A stretch of DNA of 64,000 nt from Verrucomicrobiota bacterium (lineage in GTDB: Bacteria; Verrucomicrobiota; Verrucomicrobiia; Limisphaerales; J093). The notes under the pieces are model-generated. The model saw only the letters and a list, made by a program, of their open reading frames with translations. It was not told the origin of the DNA and searched no databases. Both the position numbers and the translations under genes were made by a program. The DNA is taken from the NCBI GenBank assembly GCA_016871715.1, contig VHCO01000009.1, positions 1-64,000 of the forward strand. Direction: 5' to 3'. Below are positions 62,556 to 64,000 of the stretch, piece after piece; positions within the stretch are counted from its first letter, which is position 1, and each line of letters opens with the position of its first letter.

Positions 62556-64000
62556 ATGAAGACCTCGATTGTGCGGTTTGTGCGGTCCGGCCTTTGGCCT
62601 CTGTTGGGGCTGAGCGCTGCCTCCTTGCTCCTACCCCGGGCAGACCAGTCTGACCCCGAGATGACAACGCGAAGAACTGCTGCGCCGGACCCGATGCATT
62701 TCGTCCTGGTGATGAAGAGTCACTTCGACATCGGCTATTCGGCGCTCGCGCGCGACGTGGAGCACGAATACCGGACGACGATGATCGATCGCGCCCTGGA
62801 GACGATGGAGGAGCACGCCCGGGTTGCGGGGCCGGACGAGCCATTCGTCTGGACCATTCCCGGCTGGCCCATGGTGACGATCCTCTGGGAAGGCCAGCAT
62901 CCCGCGCGCAAGCGGCGTATCGAGGAGGCGCTGCGGCGCGGCAACCTGGTGATCCACGCTCTGCCCTATACCATTCAGACTGGCACGGCGGACCTCGAGA
63001 CGCTGGCGCGGTGTTTCATCTACTCGTCGCGTATCGCCCGGAAATACGGCTTGCCATTGCCCCAGGACGCGAAGATGACCGACGTGCCCGGGCACGACTG
63101 GATCCTGCCCACGCTGCTGCACCACGCCGGGGTGAAGTTTTTCCACCTGGGCGCCAACCCGACGAACGTCCAGGTCAAACAACCGCGCCTGTTCTGGTGG
63201 GAAGGCCCGGACGGTTCGCGGGTGCTGACGATGTATTCGAGCGGTTACGATAGCGGCCTGCTGCCGCCAGCCGATTGGCCGCACCGGACGTGGTTGGCGA
63301 TGGTGATGTCCGGCGACAACGAAGGTCCGCCTTCGGCGGCGTCGGTGCGCGGCTGGATGGGCACGATCCGGCAGAAGTTCCCCGACGCCAAGATCACAGT
63401 GGGTCGTATGGAAGACTTCGCCGAGGCGCTGCTGGCCGAGCAACCGGACCTGCCCACGGTGCGCGGCAACGTGTCGGACAGTTGGATTCACGGGCTGGCC
63501 AGTTCGCCCCATGCGATGAAGACGCTGGCGAATGTCCGGCCCAAACTGTTCGCGCTCGAGTCACTCCGCACGCTGGCCATGAGGTGGGGCATCCAGTTTC
63601 GGCACCTGCCAGAAGCCATTGCCCAGGGCTACGACAGTAGCCTGCGCTGGACGGAGCACACCTGGGGCTTGGCCAACCAGCATTTCGTTCCCGGCCTCCA
63701 CGGCGCGGAGTTCTTCAAGGCATACGCCTCCGGTCTGCCCCCCAATTACGAGCACCTGATGGCTTCGTGGATGGAACACGACCAGTTCGCCTTCCGCATT
63801 GAAGACAACGTGGTGCCGAAGCTGCAAGCGGAGCTGCACACGCTCGCGGAGCAGGTGAACGTTGGCGGCCTGCGCATCGTGGTGTTCAATCCGCTGCCGT
63901 GGCCGCGCGACGGCGTGGTGGACTTCGCCTTCCCCTTCATGGGCAGCATCGCGGGCAAGACCGCCGTGAAAGCGGTGGGGGATGGGACGATCGAAGCCCT
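62556..64000 (+). CDS. Secreted GH38-like alpha-mannosidase, 3' end beyond the window
   Basis: About 481 codons are visible and the frame is open at the window end. The start at ATG 62556 gives a signal peptide (GLWPLLGLSAASLLLP). The GH38 N-terminal domain begins HFVLVMKSHFDIGYSALARD, where the HFD pair binds zinc. TIPGWPMVTILWEGQ and MTDVPGHDWILPTLLHHAG follow, the latter with a probable nucleophile/zinc Asp region. GIQFRHLPEAI, then WTEHTWGLANQH, fit the family's mid-domain. GH38 enzymes trim alpha-mannosides, and here the enzyme would be exported. Exact specificity cannot be assigned, and the C-terminal beta domains are outside the window. Confidence 0.85.
   Translation, partial: MKTSIVRFVRSGLWPLLGLSAASLLLPRADQSDPEMTTRRTAAPDPMHFVLVMKSHFDIGYSALARDVEHEYRTTMIDRALETMEEHARVAGPDEPFVWTIPGWPMVTILWEGQHPARKRRIEEALRRGNLVIHALPYTIQTGTADLETLARCFIYSSRIARKYGLPLPQDAKMTDVPGHDWILPTLLHHAGVKFFHLGANPTNVQVKQPRLFWWEGPDGSRVLTMYSSGYDSGLLPPADWPHRTWLAMVMSGDNEGPPSAASVRGWMGTIRQKFPDAKITVGRMEDFAEALLAEQPDLPTVRGNVSDSWIHGLASSPHAMKTLANVRPKLFALESLRTLAMRWGIQFRHLPEAIAQGYDSSLRWTEHTWGLANQHFVPGLHGAEFFKAYASGLPPNYEHLMASWMEHDQFAFRIEDNVVPKLQAELHTLAEQVNVGGLRIVVFNPLPWPRDGVVDFAFPFMGSIAGKTAVKAVGDGTIEA

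Overview
The window reads as chromosomal DNA of a high-GC bacterium of the phylum Verrucomicrobiota, probably the Pedosphaeraceae/Limisphaerales branch. This is an inference from gene style, not from a marker gene. The signs are two pseudopilin-like proteins with a [11 protein letters not shown]-type N-terminus and a C-terminal HxxxxNVxFxDxH motif (at 10166-10990 and 33859-34650), many secreted parallel beta-helix, PA14/PA, FG-GAP (CRTAC1) and PQQ-propeller proteins, Gfo/Idh/MocA oxidoreductases, and several families of short interspersed palindromes. No rRNA, tRNA, CRISPR array or intact insertion sequence was recognised.

Region 1 (about 1-9000) is an accessory locus that looks like a defence or biological-conflict system. 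A small coiled-coil/winged-helix protein (247-825, minus) is divergent from a 1251-residue caspase-like/degenerate-nuclease-like/NACHT/HEAT protein (942-4697). Three proteins I cannot assign follow on the same strand (4803-6374, 6381-7142, 7323-8573), then a repeat-filled spacer. Region 2 (9068-17146) holds a secreted protein, a pseudopilin, a sugar-binding lipoprotein with no transporter beside it, a secreted propeller-like protein, an isochorismatase-ThuA fusion and a REC-PAS-PP2C regulator. Region 3 (17279-23031) is mostly core metabolism: purA, uppS, GluQ-RS, glycerate kinase, a HAD phosphatase and a NUDIX hydrolase.

Region 4 (23161-33712) is secreted and carbohydrate-related: a Tat-exported oxidoreductase, a beta-helix protein, an enolase-superfamily enzyme, a PA14 protein with a nested PA domain, a sugar isomerase-like protein and an RCC1 propeller. 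Region 5 (33859-39309) has a second pseudopilin, queE, a class III aminotransferase overlapping rsmA, a second NUDIX and a beta-hydroxyacid dehydrogenase. A 750-bp repeat-rich spacer follows. Region 6 (40062-52325) starts with a PQQ-propeller/methyltransferase fusion that appears to have lost its N-terminus, next to an ilvD with an NTF2-like domain inserted in it. Then come a nitroreductase, a GH16 enzyme, a CPBP protease, a tandem esterase, a lipoprotein-type PCMT and nagB-like. Region 7 (52627-64000) has a 1019-residue protein with five flagellin-hook IN-like repeats and no flagellar genes nearby, a beta-helix protein, a CRTAC1 protein, an oxidoreductase, a DegT-type aminotransferase and the 5' part of a secreted GH38-like alpha-mannosidase cut by the window end.

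The most interesting objects are the caspase-NACHT locus with its unassigned partners, the DHAD with an inserted NTF2-like domain, the truncated propeller-methyltransferase beside it, the orphan IN-repeat protein, and two interspersed repeat classes: a 22-nt TGTCAAC...TATAAACC element and palindromes with TCT/TCC-type loops.
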